Assembly: GCA_028279515.1 (NCBI GenBank)
Contig: JANQNQ010000004.1
Coordinates: 186,001 to 250,000, forward strand
Length of the DNA stretch: 64,000 bases
Reading direction: 5' to 3'
Origin: Flavobacteriaceae bacterium
Lineage (GTDB): Bacteria; Bacteroidota; Bacteroidia; Flavobacteriales; Flavobacteriaceae
The notes under the pieces were generated by a model that saw nothing but the letters and a program-made list of their open reading frames with translations, did not search any database and was not told the origin of the DNA. The translations under genes were made by a program, and so were the position numbers. Below, piece after piece: positions 52,860-62,070 of this stretch (within the stretch, counting starts at the first letter, position 1; each line of letters opens with the position of its first letter).

Positions 52860-53978
52860 TTAGATGATGGTGGATTGGCCAACACTAATATTGTCCTGAT
52901 TTATGAAAAGCTCGCCATCATAGTTCAGGATGAAATCCGCGATAAATTCACCTACTTTGGCAGTGCCATAGGTGCTGTCTGGGTCAAGATCTGGAGTAAC
53001 GATTTGAAGCGCTAGCGAACGCTCAACTGCTTCGCGGATCAGTTGCGCTTCGTCTAACATTTCAAAGTGTTCTAATAGCATGGCCGCTGATAGGATTGAG
53101 GCCACTGGGTTTGCAATGTCTTTTCCTTTTGCTTGTGGGTACGATCCGTGAATGGGTTCAAATAAGGCGCTTTCATCACCAACCGATGCAGAAGCGAGAA
53201 GTCCGATCGAGCCGCCGATCACGCTGCCCTCGTCAGAAATGATATCTCCAAACATATTCTCAGTAAGGATCACATCAAATTGACTCGGATTTAAAATGAT
53301 CTGCATGGCCGCGTTGTCGACGAATAAAAAGTCGAGTGCCACATCTTCATAGCTTTTGCCGATTTCTGTCACGGTTTTACGCCATAAACGCGAAGTTTCA
53401 AGCACATTGGCCTTGTCTACCAAGGTGAGCTTTTTGTTTCGATTTCTAGCAGCTTTAAACGCAAGATGTGCAATGCGCTCGATTTCTTCAACGCTATATG
53501 AGCAAAGGTCTGAAGCTTCGTTTCCGTTTTCAGAAAGCGATTTTTTTCCGAAGTAGATACCTCCAGTCAACTCTCTATAAATAGTGAAGTCAGTTCCTTC
53601 AATGATTTCTTTTTTAAGCGGAGACTTGTCTAATAACGTCTCATACGCCTTAACGGGTCGTATGTTGGTGTAAAGTCCCAACGATTTTCTAAGTCGAAGT
53701 AGCCCTTGCTCGGGACGCACTTTGGCCGATGGGTCGTTGTCGTATTTTGGATCACCGATAGCTCCAAAAAGGATGGCATCGCTAGCTTCACATAGGTCCA
53801 ACGTTTCTTCAGGAAGTGGATTTCCTGTTTCGTCAATAGCGATAGCACCGACCAGAGCTTCACTAAACGTAAATTCATGATCGTATACCTCGGCAATAGC
53901 CTTTAATGATTGGATGGCCTGAGCTGTGACCTCTGGTCCAATACCGTCTCCTGATAATACTGCTATATTCAATTTCAT
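52860..53978 (-). CDS. leuB: 3-isopropylmalate dehydrogenase
   Basis: LeuB oxidises and decarboxylates 3-isopropylmalate in leucine synthesis, with NAD+ and a divalent metal. The 372-aa protein shows the start IAVLSGDGIGPEVTAQAIQS, LLRLRKSLGLYTNIRPVKAY, IYRELTGGIYFG, VDKANVLETSRLWRK and DIISDEGSVIGGSIGLLASA with ALFEPIHGSYP. It is the last gene of the leuACDB operon, starting 2 bp after leuD. Confidence 0.97.
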   Translation of the reverse strand: MKLNIAVLSGDGIGPEVTAQAIQSLKAIAEVYDHEFTFSEALVGAIAIDETGNPLPEETLDLCEASDAILFGAIGDPKYDNDPSAKVRPEQGLLRLRKSLGLYTNIRPVKAYETLLDKSPLKKEIIEGTDFTIYRELTGGIYFGKKSLSENGNEASDLCSYSVEEIERIAHLAFKAARNRNKKLTLVDKANVLETSRLWRKTVTEIGKSYEDVALDFLFVDNAAMQIILNPSQFDVILTENMFGDIISDEGSVIGGSIGLLASASVGDESALFEPIHGSYPQAKGKDIANPVASILSAAMLLEHFEMLDEAQLIREAVERSLALQIVTPDLDPDSTYGTAKVGEFIADFILNYDGELFINQDNISVGQSTII

Positions 53979-53980
53979 AG

Positions 53981-54568
53981 TTATCGTCTAGAAGCTTCAA
54001 AAGCTTCGATCTTATTTTTATTGCTTATTAAATAATCGATATCGTCATATCCGTTTTGTAGGCAGAGCTTTTTGTATCCGTTGATCTCAAAAGATTCTTG
54101 GTCGCCTGTGGCTTCCACTGTAATGGTTTGCCCTTCGAGGTCTACTCGTAGTTCGGTGGCTGGATTCTCTTGAATACGCTTCATTAGAGTTTCTAAAAAT
54201 TCCGCAGAAACCTGAACAGGTAACAACCCATTATTAAGAGCGTTTCCTTTAAAGATATCTGCAAAGAAGCTTGATACGACTACCTTAAAACCGAAGTCAT
54301 GTAATGCCCATGCAGCGTGTTCTCTACTGCTTCCGCAGCCAAAATTATTGCCAGCAACCAATACTTTTCCAGAGTATTTAGCGTCGTTGAGTACAAAATC
54401 TTTCTTTGGGTTTTCATCACTATCAAAGCGCCAATCTCTAAACAAGTTGTCACCAAAACCGTCTCGGTTGGTGGCCTTTAAGAAACGTGCAGGAATGATC
54501 TGATCCGTGTCAATATTTTCAACAGGAAGCGGTATTGCGGTGGATGTTAATGTACTGAACTTTTCCAT
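53981..54568 (-). CDS. leuD: 3-isopropylmalate dehydratase small subunit
   Basis: LeuD is the small (swivel) subunit of isopropylmalate isomerase, 195 aa. Motifs are [33 protein letters not shown] and [13 protein letters not shown]. It forms an enzyme with LeuC, with which it overlaps by one base at 54568, consistent with coupled translation. The length is normal for a bacterial leucine-type small subunit. Confidence 0.97.
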   Translation of the reverse strand: MEKFSTLTSTAIPLPVENIDTDQIIPARFLKATNRDGFGDNLFRDWRFDSDENPKKDFVLNDAKYSGKVLVAGNNFGCGSSREHAAWALHDFGFKVVVSSFFADIFKGNALNNGLLPVQVSAEFLETLMKRIQENPATELRVDLEGQTITVEATGDQESFEINGYKKLCLQNGYDDIDYLISNKNKIEAFEASRR

Positions 54569-55950
54569 TAATTCAATTGTTTTGTAAAGTCAATGATCTT
54601 TCCTTCAACAGCGGTGGCAGCCGCCATCAACGGACTTGCTAAAATGGTTCGAGCACCTTGTCCTTGTCGTCCTTCGAAATTTCGATTCGAGGTCGATACG
54701 CAGTATTCGCCTGCCGGGATCTTGTCATCGTTCATGGCCAAACAAGCAGAACAACCGGGCTGACGTAACTCAAATCCTGCTTCTTCGAAAATGGTAGAGA
54801 GACCTTCTTTGATAATCTGCTGTGCTACTTGTTGAGAGCCAGGAACGATCAATGCATTCACATTAGGAGCTTTTTGTTTCCCCTTAATATACTGAGCTGC
54901 AACTCTAAAATCTTCGATCCTCGAGTTGGTACAGCTACCGATGAATACATAATTTATAGATTTTCCGAGAAGCGATTCGCCCTTGTCAAAGCCCATGTAA
55001 TTCAAGGATTTCTCAAAGGAATCGCCTTCCTCTTCCGGAATGGTTTCACTTACTTTGATGCCCATGCCTGGATTGGTACCGTAGGTAAGCATTGGCTCAA
55101 TGTCGGAAGCATCAAATTCATATTCTTTATCAAAGGTGGCTCCGTCATCAGTTGGTAATGTTTTCCAGTAGGCCACTTTCTTTTCAAACGCTTCGCCTTT
55201 TGGCGCGAACTCTCTGTCTTGGATGTAATCGTAGGTCGTTTGGTCAGGTGCGATCATTCCGCCACGAGCACCCATTTCGATACTCATGTTACAGACGGTC
55301 ATACGCCCTTCCATCGACATGTTTTCAAACACATCACCAGCATATTCAGCAAAGTATCCAGTACCAGAGTCAGTACCTAATTTTGCAATGATGTACAGAA
55401 TCACATCTTTTGGAAGTACTCCTTTGCTGAGCGTTCCGTTGACTGTGATTCGCATACTTTTTGGTTTTGCCAGTAACAAACACTGACTTGCAAAAACTTG
55501 TGCAACTTGGCTGGTTCCAATTCCGAAGGCAATAGTGCCAAAAGCCCCGTGGGTAGAGGTGTGGCTGTCTCCACAGACCATGGTCATTCCTGGTTGGGTA
55601 ACTCCCAATTCGGGAGCGATCACATGAACGATGCCTTGGTATTTATGACCAAGACCGTACAAGGTGACTCCGTGCTTTTCGCAATTTTTGGTAAGTTGTT
55701 CTACCTGATTTTTTGAAAGCGCATCTTTGATTGGCAGGTGTTGGTCTTTTGTCGGAACATTGTGATCCGCCGTAGCGACGATCTGATTAGGTCGAAACAA
55801 CGGAATTCTGCGTTGTTCGAGTTCATTAAACGCCTGCGGACTCGTCACCTCATGGATCAAGTGCTTATCAATATATAATATCTGTGGTCCATTCTCAACA
55901 GAATCGACCACATGACTGTCCCATACTTTATCAAATAAAGTCTTTTTCAT
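54568..55950 (-). CDS. leuC: 3-isopropylmalate dehydratase large subunit
   Basis: LeuC is the 4Fe-4S subunit of isopropylmalate isomerase, 460 aa, aconitase family. Seen are [43 protein letters not shown] with a cluster Cys in [15 protein letters not shown] and the pair in [11 protein letters not shown]. It starts 2 bp after the leuA stop. The reaction moves the hydroxyl group of 2-isopropylmalate to give 3-isopropylmalate. Confidence 0.97.
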   Translation of the reverse strand: MKKTLFDKVWDSHVVDSVENGPQILYIDKHLIHEVTSPQAFNELEQRRIPLFRPNQIVATADHNVPTKDQHLPIKDALSKNQVEQLTKNCEKHGVTLYGLGHKYQGIVHVIAPELGVTQPGMTMVCGDSHTSTHGAFGTIAFGIGTSQVAQVFASQCLLLAKPKSMRITVNGTLSKGVLPKDVILYIIAKLGTDSGTGYFAEYAGDVFENMSMEGRMTVCNMSIEMGARGGMIAPDQTTYDYIQDREFAPKGEAFEKKVAYWKTLPTDDGATFDKEYEFDASDIEPMLTYGTNPGMGIKVSETIPEEEGDSFEKSLNYMGFDKGESLLGKSINYVFIGSCTNSRIEDFRVAAQYIKGKQKAPNVNALIVPGSQQVAQQIIKEGLSTIFEEAGFELRQPGCSACLAMNDDKIPAGEYCVSTSNRNFEGRQGQGARTILASPLMAAATAVEGKIIDFTKQLN

Positions 55951-55952
55951 AC

Positions 55953-57125
55953 TTAGGCAATCGCTAGATTTTGAATTTTACTTGCTTTGACGATCAAATG
56001 AATGTCATCATCGTTTACTTCTTTTTTGTTGTCGGCAAAGTTTAAAAACTGCTTGTACACTTCGTCTAATTGCAATTTGGTCAACTCGTATCCAACATTC
56101 TTTGCTCTATAAGCCAACGCAGCTCTACCGCTTCTAGCAGTAAGCACAATGGCCGATTCGGTGACCCCTACATCTTTTGGATCAATGATCTCGTAGGTTT
56201 CACGGTTTTTGATTACTCCGTCTTGATGGATTCCCGAGCTGTGTGCAAAGGCATTGTCTCCTACGATCGCCTTGTTAGGCTGCACGGGCATGCACATGCT
56301 GTCAGAAACCATTCGGCTGGTGTCGTACAATAATTTTGAATTCACCCCGGTATCCAAGTGTAGATCGGGATGTTGGCGAAGAATCATGACCACTTCTTCT
56401 AAAGAGGTGTTCCCGGCACGTTCGCCAATACCGTTGATGGTGCACTCTATCTGGCGCGCACCGTTGATAACTCCGGCGATGGAGTTAGCAGTCGCCAAGC
56501 CCAAGTCATTGTGGCAATGGCAAGAAAGGATAGCATTATCAATTCCATGTACGTTTTCTTTTAAGTATTTCATTTTTGCCCCGTATTCTTCAGGGAGGCA
56601 ATATCCTGTGGTATCTGGTATGTTGAGTACAGTTGCTCCAGCTTTGATAACAGCTTCGCAAACACGTGCTAAAAATTCGTTGTCGGTTCGTCCGGCATCT
56701 TCGGCGTAGAACTCCACATCTTCAACGAAGGTTTTTGCATAGCTAACGGCCGCTACTGCACGTTCAATGATTTCTTCCTTTGTAGCGTTAAACTTGTACT
56801 TAATGTGAGAGTCTGAAGTACCAATACCCGTATGGATACGAGGTCTTTTGGCATGTGTTAGTGCTTGTGCTGCTACTTCGATGTCCTTTTTTACGGCACG
56901 AGTGAGTCCGCAGACAGTAGCGTTCTTTACGATTTTAGAAATCTCGCTCACCGAAGTGAAATCACCAGGACTCGAAATAGGAAATCCCGCCTCGATGACA
57001 TCCACGCCCAATTCGTCCAAACGACGGGCAATGACCAGCTTTTGCTCGGTATTCAATTTACAGCCTGGGACCTGTTCTCCGTCCCGTAAGGTTGTGTCAA
57101 ATATTTGTACCTTGTCTTTGCTCAT
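55953..57125 (-). CDS. leuA: 2-isopropylmalate synthase, short form
   Basis: LeuA condenses 2-oxoisovalerate and acetyl-CoA. The ATG at 57125 ([18 protein letters not shown]) is chosen; the ATG at 57224 would add 33 unrelated residues. Motifs are [41 protein letters not shown] and [16 protein letters not shown], and GIHQDGV near residue 290. The protein has 390 aa and so lacks the C-terminal LeuA dimer domain (about 130 aa) that binds leucine in the 510-550-aa forms. The first 290 residues fit isopropylmalate synthase better than homocitrate or citramalate synthase. Confidence 0.93.
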   Translation of the reverse strand: MSKDKVQIFDTTLRDGEQVPGCKLNTEQKLVIARRLDELGVDVIEAGFPISSPGDFTSVSEISKIVKNATVCGLTRAVKKDIEVAAQALTHAKRPRIHTGIGTSDSHIKYKFNATKEEIIERAVAAVSYAKTFVEDVEFYAEDAGRTDNEFLARVCEAVIKAGATVLNIPDTTGYCLPEEYGAKMKYLKENVHGIDNAILSCHCHNDLGLATANSIAGVINGARQIECTINGIGERAGNTSLEEVVMILRQHPDLHLDTGVNSKLLYDTSRMVSDSMCMPVQPNKAIVGDNAFAHSSGIHQDGVIKNRETYEIIDPKDVGVTESAIVLTARSGRAALAYRAKNVGYELTKLQLDEVYKQFLNFADNKKEVNDDDIHLIVKASKIQNLAIA

Positions 57126-57280
57126 AATAGTTTTATAGATGTAATTTTCTTTTTCTATTACGAATTTATATTTTGGATTGTTCAAAGGATGATTTTCCTC
57201 ATTTGGATTTACAATGCTTAACATTATTATTTTTTATTCAAACAATTGATAATCAGTTATTTAAGATAATTTAAGATACA

Positions 57281-58825
57281 ATGACTAACGGTCAAAAAGA
57301 TACCCTCTTTATTTTGGTGAAATCGCTGTCTAAATCTGAAAAGCGTCAATTTAAACTTTACGTAGGACGCTTAGGCGGTAATACCGATTCAAAATTTTTG
57401 GCACTTTTCAACTTAATGGACAAGATGAGTGAGTACGATGAACAGGTGATCTTGAAGAGTGGAATTGTCAAAAAACAACAGCTTTCTAACTTAAAGGCAC
57501 ACCTGTACAAACAAGTGTTAGTAAGCCTTCGTCTAAATCCAACACATCAAAATGTACGCTTTCAGATTAGAGAGCAACTAGACTTTGCTACGATCCTCTA
57601 TCATAAGGGCCTTTATAAGCAAAGCCTCAAAATGTTGGATCGCGCCAAGAACATTGCTATTGATAATGAAGAAAAGAACATGGCCTATGAAATCGTAGAG
57701 CTAGAGAAGGTCATTGAAACCCAATACATAACACGTAGCATCGAGAATCGCGCCGATGAACTTTCGGTTCAGGCAAAAGAGTTGAGCATGCAAAACGTGA
57801 TTGCCAGCAAGCTTTCAAATCTTTCATTACAACTATACGGGATCATGCTTAAGACAGGATACGTTAAGAGCGATGAAGAATCACAGGTGATCACCAAGTA
57901 TTTTTACGATCGCATTCCCGAATATGACATCGAAAAGCTGGGTTTTCGCGAGAAGCTATGGTTGTACAAGGCCCACCTTTGGTACAGTTTCTTGGTGCAA
58001 GACTTTTTGGGCTGTTATAAATATTCGAACAAGTGGGTCAATCTCTTTTACAAGAATCCCAATATGATCAGCTTGAATCCGGTGTTTTTTTTAAAGGGGA
58101 ATAACTATCTGCTCGAGTCCATGTTTCTGATCAAGCACCGTACTAAGTTTAGAGAAACCGTTGAAAAGCTTGAAGAAACACTGGCATGGGAAAAGTTTCC
58201 GAAGAATGATAATGTGGAAGCCTTGTCCTTCCTTTACATTTACAACAACAAATTGAACCTTCACTTTTTGGAGGGAAGGTTTGCCGAAGGGGAGTACTTG
58301 GTCGAAGATATCCTAACGGGACTCGAAGCACATAAAAACCGCATCGATGCGCATCACGTCATGGTCTTTTACTACAAGATCGCCTGCTTGTACTTTGGTA
58401 TGGGAGAAAACAAACAATGCATCACCTATTTGAAAAAGATCATTGACAACCGAACCCTCAAAATGCGTGAGGACCTGTTGTGTTTCTCGAGAGTACTTAG
58501 TCTGGTTGCACATTATGAAGCCGGAATGGACTATCATTTGGACGTGCAATTGCGTAGTACCTATAAGTTCTTGATCAAGATGAACGACCTACACGAAGTG
58601 CAGAAAGAGATGATCAAATTCTTGAGAAGGCTAGGGGATATCTATCCGCACGAAATCAAGAAGGAATTCATCAAACTACATAAGGAACTCAAGAAATACG
58701 AAAACCATCCGTATGAAAAACGCGCCTTCTTGTATTTGGATATTCTATCTTGGTTAGAAAGCCGTATTGAAAATCGTCCAATTGCAGAGATCATCAAAGA
58801 AAAATCAGAAGAGTTGATTCGATAA
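57281..58825 (+). CDS. Conserved helical-repeat (TPR-like) protein, 514 aa
   Basis: The protein starts MTNGQKDTLFILVKSLSKSE and continues with KRQFKLYVGRLGG. The rest is all-helical with TPR-like pairs (LYHKGLYKQSLKMLDRAKNI, MAYEIVELEKVIETQYI, VFYYKIACLYFGMGENKQC). It has no signal peptide or membrane segment and no enzyme motif. Proteins of this look occur in flavobacteria, but I cannot name a function. It is divergent from leuA and followed by the EamA transporter gene after 30 bp. Confidence 0.82.
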   Translation: MTNGQKDTLFILVKSLSKSEKRQFKLYVGRLGGNTDSKFLALFNLMDKMSEYDEQVILKSGIVKKQQLSNLKAHLYKQVLVSLRLNPTHQNVRFQIREQLDFATILYHKGLYKQSLKMLDRAKNIAIDNEEKNMAYEIVELEKVIETQYITRSIENRADELSVQAKELSMQNVIASKLSNLSLQLYGIMLKTGYVKSDEESQVITKYFYDRIPEYDIEKLGFREKLWLYKAHLWYSFLVQDFLGCYKYSNKWVNLFYKNPNMISLNPVFFLKGNNYLLESMFLIKHRTKFRETVEKLEETLAWEKFPKNDNVEALSFLYIYNNKLNLHFLEGRFAEGEYLVEDILTGLEAHKNRIDAHHVMVFYYKIACLYFGMGENKQCITYLKKIIDNRTLKMREDLLCFSRVLSLVAHYEAGMDYHLDVQLRSTYKFLIKMNDLHEVQKEMIKFLRRLGDIYPHEIKKEFIKLHKELKKYENHPYEKRAFLYLDILSWLESRIENRPIAEIIKEKSEELIR

Positions 58826-58855
58826 TGCTTCTGTGAACCGTCAAAATGCAAACCT

Positions 58856-59731
58856 GTGGCCATCACCAACAATCGCCAACTACTTAGACTTTTTGAACTC
58901 AACTTCGCCACGTTACTGATCAGTACGTCTGGTCCGTTGGGCCGATACATTGATTTACCGCCTGCATTGACCATTTTTTGGAGGGCGCTTTTGGCTACTT
59001 TTTTCATCTATTTGGTATGCAAGCTTAAAAAGTATCCCATTAGGCTGAGGCATAGCAAGGACCTTTGGGTGACTATTATTAGCGGATTGCTGATGGGCGG
59101 ACATTGGATCACTTATTTCTATTCTTTACAGCTATCTAACGTGGCCATTGGTATGCTATCTTTGTTTACTTATCCCATCATTACTGCCTTTTTAGAACCC
59201 ATCATTCTCAAGACCAAGATCAGTTTCGTTCACATTGCTTTGGGTATTTTGGTGCTTATCGGAATTTACTTCTTGGTTCCTGAGTTTTCATTTGAAAATC
59301 GCTACACAAAGGCGGTCGGTTTCGGAATCCTCTCTGCATTTTTCTATGCACTGCGAAACGTTTTGATCAAACCACAGGTTGGCAAGTATCAAGGTTCTGT
59401 GCTTATGCTGTACCAGATAGCGATCATGACGTTGATGACGCTTCCAGCTTTGATGTTATATCCAGAAGCTGACGCTTTAAACTATGCATTGCCCATAGTA
59501 ACCTTGGCGTTGGTAACGACCACCTTGGGCCATACATTATTGCTAATGACGTTTCGGTATTTCTCGATCACTACGGCAAGTATCGTCACCAGTGTTCAGC
59601 CCGTATACGGAATTGTTTTAGGAATTATTTTTTTAGGGGAATGGCCACAGATGTCCACCATTATCGGCGGAACTTTGATTTTATCTGCTGTAATCGTTGA
59701 AAGCCTACGCACACTGAAACGTGCCAGCTAG
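58856..59731 (+). CDS. EamA-family (DMT) transporter
   Basis: A 291-aa protein with ten hydrophobic segments in two EamA repeats, beginning LFELNFATLLISTSGPLGRY. The start is GTG at 58856; no in-frame ATG exists between the previous stop and the first helix. EamA proteins export or import amino acids, metabolites or nucleotide sugars; the substrate here is unknown. The stop lies in CTAG (59728-59731), which is also the stop of the convergent rluA-like gene. Confidence 0.9.
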   Translation: MAITNNRQLLRLFELNFATLLISTSGPLGRYIDLPPALTIFWRALLATFFIYLVCKLKKYPIRLRHSKDLWVTIISGLLMGGHWITYFYSLQLSNVAIGMLSLFTYPIITAFLEPIILKTKISFVHIALGILVLIGIYFLVPEFSFENRYTKAVGFGILSAFFYALRNVLIKPQVGKYQGSVLMLYQIAIMTLMTLPALMLYPEADALNYALPIVTLALVTTTLGHTLLLMTFRYFSITTASIVTSVQPVYGIVLGIIFLGEWPQMSTIIGGTLILSAVIVESLRTLKRAS

Positions 59732-60423
59732 GAACACGCATCCCAGATGGGATCGCTAGGTGGAGGCGCTACAAAGGTCATCGGTTCTTTTTTCACCGGA
59801 TGCATTAGCTGAAGTTTTCTGGCATGTAGATGAATGCTCGCATCTTTATTGCTTCGGTCGAAGCCGTATTTAAGATCACCCTTTATCGGGCAGCCGATAG
59901 CCGAAAGTTGGCTACGTATTTGATGATGGCGGCCTGTTTCCAACGCAATTTCTAGCAGAAAATAGTTGGTGAGTTTCTTGAGCGTTTGATACGATAAAAT
60001 CCCCTTCTTGCTATCAGGAACCTCATTTATATGTGCGTATGATTTATTCTGCTTTGGATTGCGTTTTAGCCAATGAATCAAACGGTCCTGTGACTTTGGC
60101 GGCGCGTTTTTCACCACAGCCCAATATGTTTTTTGAGCTTCTTTTTCGGCAAACATTTTATTGAGTCTTGGGAGCGCTTTAGACGTTCTTGCGAAAACGA
60201 CAATTCCGCTTGTAGGGCGATCCAGGCGATGTACTACGCCTAAATACACATTACCCGGTTTGTTATACTTTTCTTTGAGATATTCCTTGACCACTTCACT
60301 CAACGGAACATCGCCCGTCTTATCGCCCTGAACAATATCGCCCGGTCGTTTGTTGATAACGATCAGATGATTGTCCTCATACAAAACGTGTAGATTGTCT
60401 TTATTAGAAAGTACCTTTTTCAA
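59728..60423 (-). CDS. RluA-family 23S rRNA/tRNA pseudouridine synthase
   Basis: A 231-aa enzyme that isomerises uridine in RNA. The catalytic Asp lies in VVHRLDRPTSGIVVFARTSK. Other motifs are LHVLYEDNHLIVINKRPGDI and LEIALETGRHHQIRSQLSAI. There is no S4 domain, so it is the short form. The target uridine cannot be told. The end overlaps the EamA gene by 4 bp on the opposite strand. Confidence 0.93.
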   Translation of the reverse strand: MKKVLSNKDNLHVLYEDNHLIVINKRPGDIVQGDKTGDVPLSEVVKEYLKEKYNKPGNVYLGVVHRLDRPTSGIVVFARTSKALPRLNKMFAEKEAQKTYWAVVKNAPPKSQDRLIHWLKRNPKQNKSYAHINEVPDSKKGILSYQTLKKLTNYFLLEIALETGRHHQIRSQLSAIGCPIKGDLKYGFDRSNKDASIHLHARKLQLMHPVKKEPMTFVAPPPSDPIWDACS

Positions 60424-60429
60424 TTCTAA

Positions 60430-60575
60430 GATTTCAGTCGTCAGATATCAGAGAGAAGATATCAGTATTTAGAGATTTGTCTTCACAATCCGAAGCACTA
60501 GGAGTGCGTAGGATTGGAATTTGAGTTTTGGAATTTCATAGACCCAACACCCAGAACCTAACACCTAACACCCGA
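60430..60575 (+). repeat. Dispersed structured intergenic repeat, copy 2 (rluA-like to panB)
   Basis: The same order as copy 1: GATATCAG units, TTTGTCTTCACAATCCGAAGC (60476-60496), a hairpin (ATCC gaa GCACT agg AGTGC gta GGAT), TTGGAATTTG units and an ACCCAACACC / AACACCTAACACC tail. It fills nearly the whole gap between panB and the rluA-like gene, and is on the antisense strand relative to those genes. Confidence 0.7.
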
Positions 60576-60576
60576 T

Positions 60577-61395
60577 TTAATATTGTTCATTCTCGCTCGG
60601 AAAGTCAACCGCCTTCACATCTTTTACATATTGTCCGATAGCAGTGGTCATTTCGTCGTAAAGATTCATATAGCGACGTAAGAAACGCGGGTTGAACTCA
60701 TAGGTCATTCCTAGCAGATCATGCAAAACCAAAACCTGTCCGTCAACACCATTTCCGGCACCAATTCCGATGATTGGGATCGACACACTTTCGGCAACCT
60801 CTTTAGCGAGTTTGGCAGGAATCTTTTCTAATACGATTCCGAAGCAACCCAGCTTCTCAAGCATCTTGGCATCTTCCTTTAGTTTTTCGGCTTCCTGCTC
60901 TTCTTTCGCTCGTACGGTATAGGTTCCGAATTTATAGATCGATTGTGGCGTTAAACCAAGGTGACCCATCACCGGTATTCCGGCGTTTAGGATGCGTTTT
61001 ACAGATTCCTTGATTTCCTTTCCACCTTCAACTTTGACCGCGTGACCGCCACTCTCTTTCATAATTCTAATGGCAGAACGAAGGGCCTCTTTTGGGTCAG
61101 ATTGATAGCTTCCGAAGGGAATATCAACAACGACCAAAGAACGTTCGATAGCTCGTACAACCGAAGAAGCATGGTAGATCATTTGATCCAAGGTAATCGG
61201 AAGCGTGGTCTCATGTCCAGCCATGACATTTGAAGCCGAATCACCAACAAGAATGACATCAATTCCGGCACCATCAACGATTTTAGCCATGGTATAATCA
61301 TAGGCGGTAAGCATAGAGATCTTTTCACCGTTCTTTTTCATTTCTACCAACGAATTTGTGGTAACGCGCTTATATTGTTTTTTGGCTATTGACAT
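60577..61395 (-). CDS. panB: 3-methyl-2-oxobutanoate hydroxymethyltransferase
   Basis: PanB adds a hydroxymethyl group to 2-oxoisovalerate (the product of the ilv pathway) to give ketopantoate, the first step to pantothenate and coenzyme A. The 272-aa protein shows [70 protein letters not shown] and [18 protein letters not shown]. Mg2+ ligands are the Asp of GDSASN and Glu of KVEGG, by family knowledge. It is monocistronic or leads into the rluA-like gene across the repeat. Confidence 0.97.
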   Translation of the reverse strand: MSIAKKQYKRVTTNSLVEMKKNGEKISMLTAYDYTMAKIVDGAGIDVILVGDSASNVMAGHETTLPITLDQMIYHASSVVRAIERSLVVVDIPFGSYQSDPKEALRSAIRIMKESGGHAVKVEGGKEIKESVKRILNAGIPVMGHLGLTPQSIYKFGTYTVRAKEEQEAEKLKEDAKMLEKLGCFGIVLEKIPAKLAKEVAESVSIPIIGIGAGNGVDGQVLVLHDLLGMTYEFNPRFLRRYMNLYDEMTTAIGQYVKDVKAVDFPSENEQY

Positions 61396-61506
61396 TTCGT
61401 AGAATTTGTTAGGATGTAAAAGTAAGCAGTTTTGTTAAATTTTTCTTTAATGTTGTCTTTAATTCGACGAATACAGCTATTTTTCATCCTCTTAAACCCG
61501 ACCAAC

Positions 61507-61986
61507 ATGAAACGAGCATTACTACTGTTATTTTTGATTTCGAGCACATTATCATATGCTCAACGAAATCCTGAGTTAGATACCAACAAAAAACTAAAGG
61601 AAGAGGTGAAGGCCACAATTCTCAAGTTCTTTGATGGTTTTCACGAAGGAGACACTACAAAGATCAAAGAGACCATTCATGAGAGCTTGATCATGCAAAC
61701 GATCTATCGTAACAAAGAGGGCAAAGACATTTTAAACCAAGACGACGCGTCAAAGTTCATCAATGCGATTGCCAACAGACCCGATACGCAACGTTGGGAT
61801 GAGCGCTTGCTACTTTTTAAGATCGAAGTAGAAGAATACATGGCCAATGTATGGACGCCCTATGAATTTTATTTAAACGACCAGTTTAGCCACTGCGGGG
61901 TAAATTCATTTCAGTTGTTTAACGACAACGGGACCTGGAAAATCATCTATTTAGTTGATACTAGGCGGCGTGCAGGCTGCAAATAA
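61507..61986 (+). CDS. Secreted NTF2-like (lumazine-binding-like) protein, 159 aa
   Basis: The ATG at 61507 gives a normal signal peptide (MKRALLLLFLISSTLSYA, likely cut before Q), so I prefer it to the ATG at 61432. The mature part has the cone-shaped alpha+beta fold pattern of NTF2/SnoaL-like proteins: a helix (EVKATILKFFDGFHEGDTTK), IKETIHESLIMQTIYRN, and the strands YMANVWTPYEFYLNDQFSHC and FQLFNDNGTWKIIYLVDTRR. Such proteins may be small enzymes or binding proteins; no function can be given. It is divergent from panB. Confidence 0.8.
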   Translation: MKRALLLLFLISSTLSYAQRNPELDTNKKLKEEVKATILKFFDGFHEGDTTKIKETIHESLIMQTIYRNKEGKDILNQDDASKFINAIANRPDTQRWDERLLLFKIEVEEYMANVWTPYEFYLNDQFSHCGVNSFQLFNDNGTWKIIYLVDTRRRAGCK

Positions 61987-62070
61987 TTGGCGTTACACTC
62001 GATTTTTACATCTTTTTTAAGTACATTTGAAATGATTGATTAATAGCAATGTTTTTTAAATTGCTAATAA

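Noticed and set aside
57126..57224. N-terminal extension of leuA, or a leu leader peptide
   Set aside because: The 33 extra residues have no likeness to LeuA and contain only two Leu, not a run, and no terminator hairpin follows.
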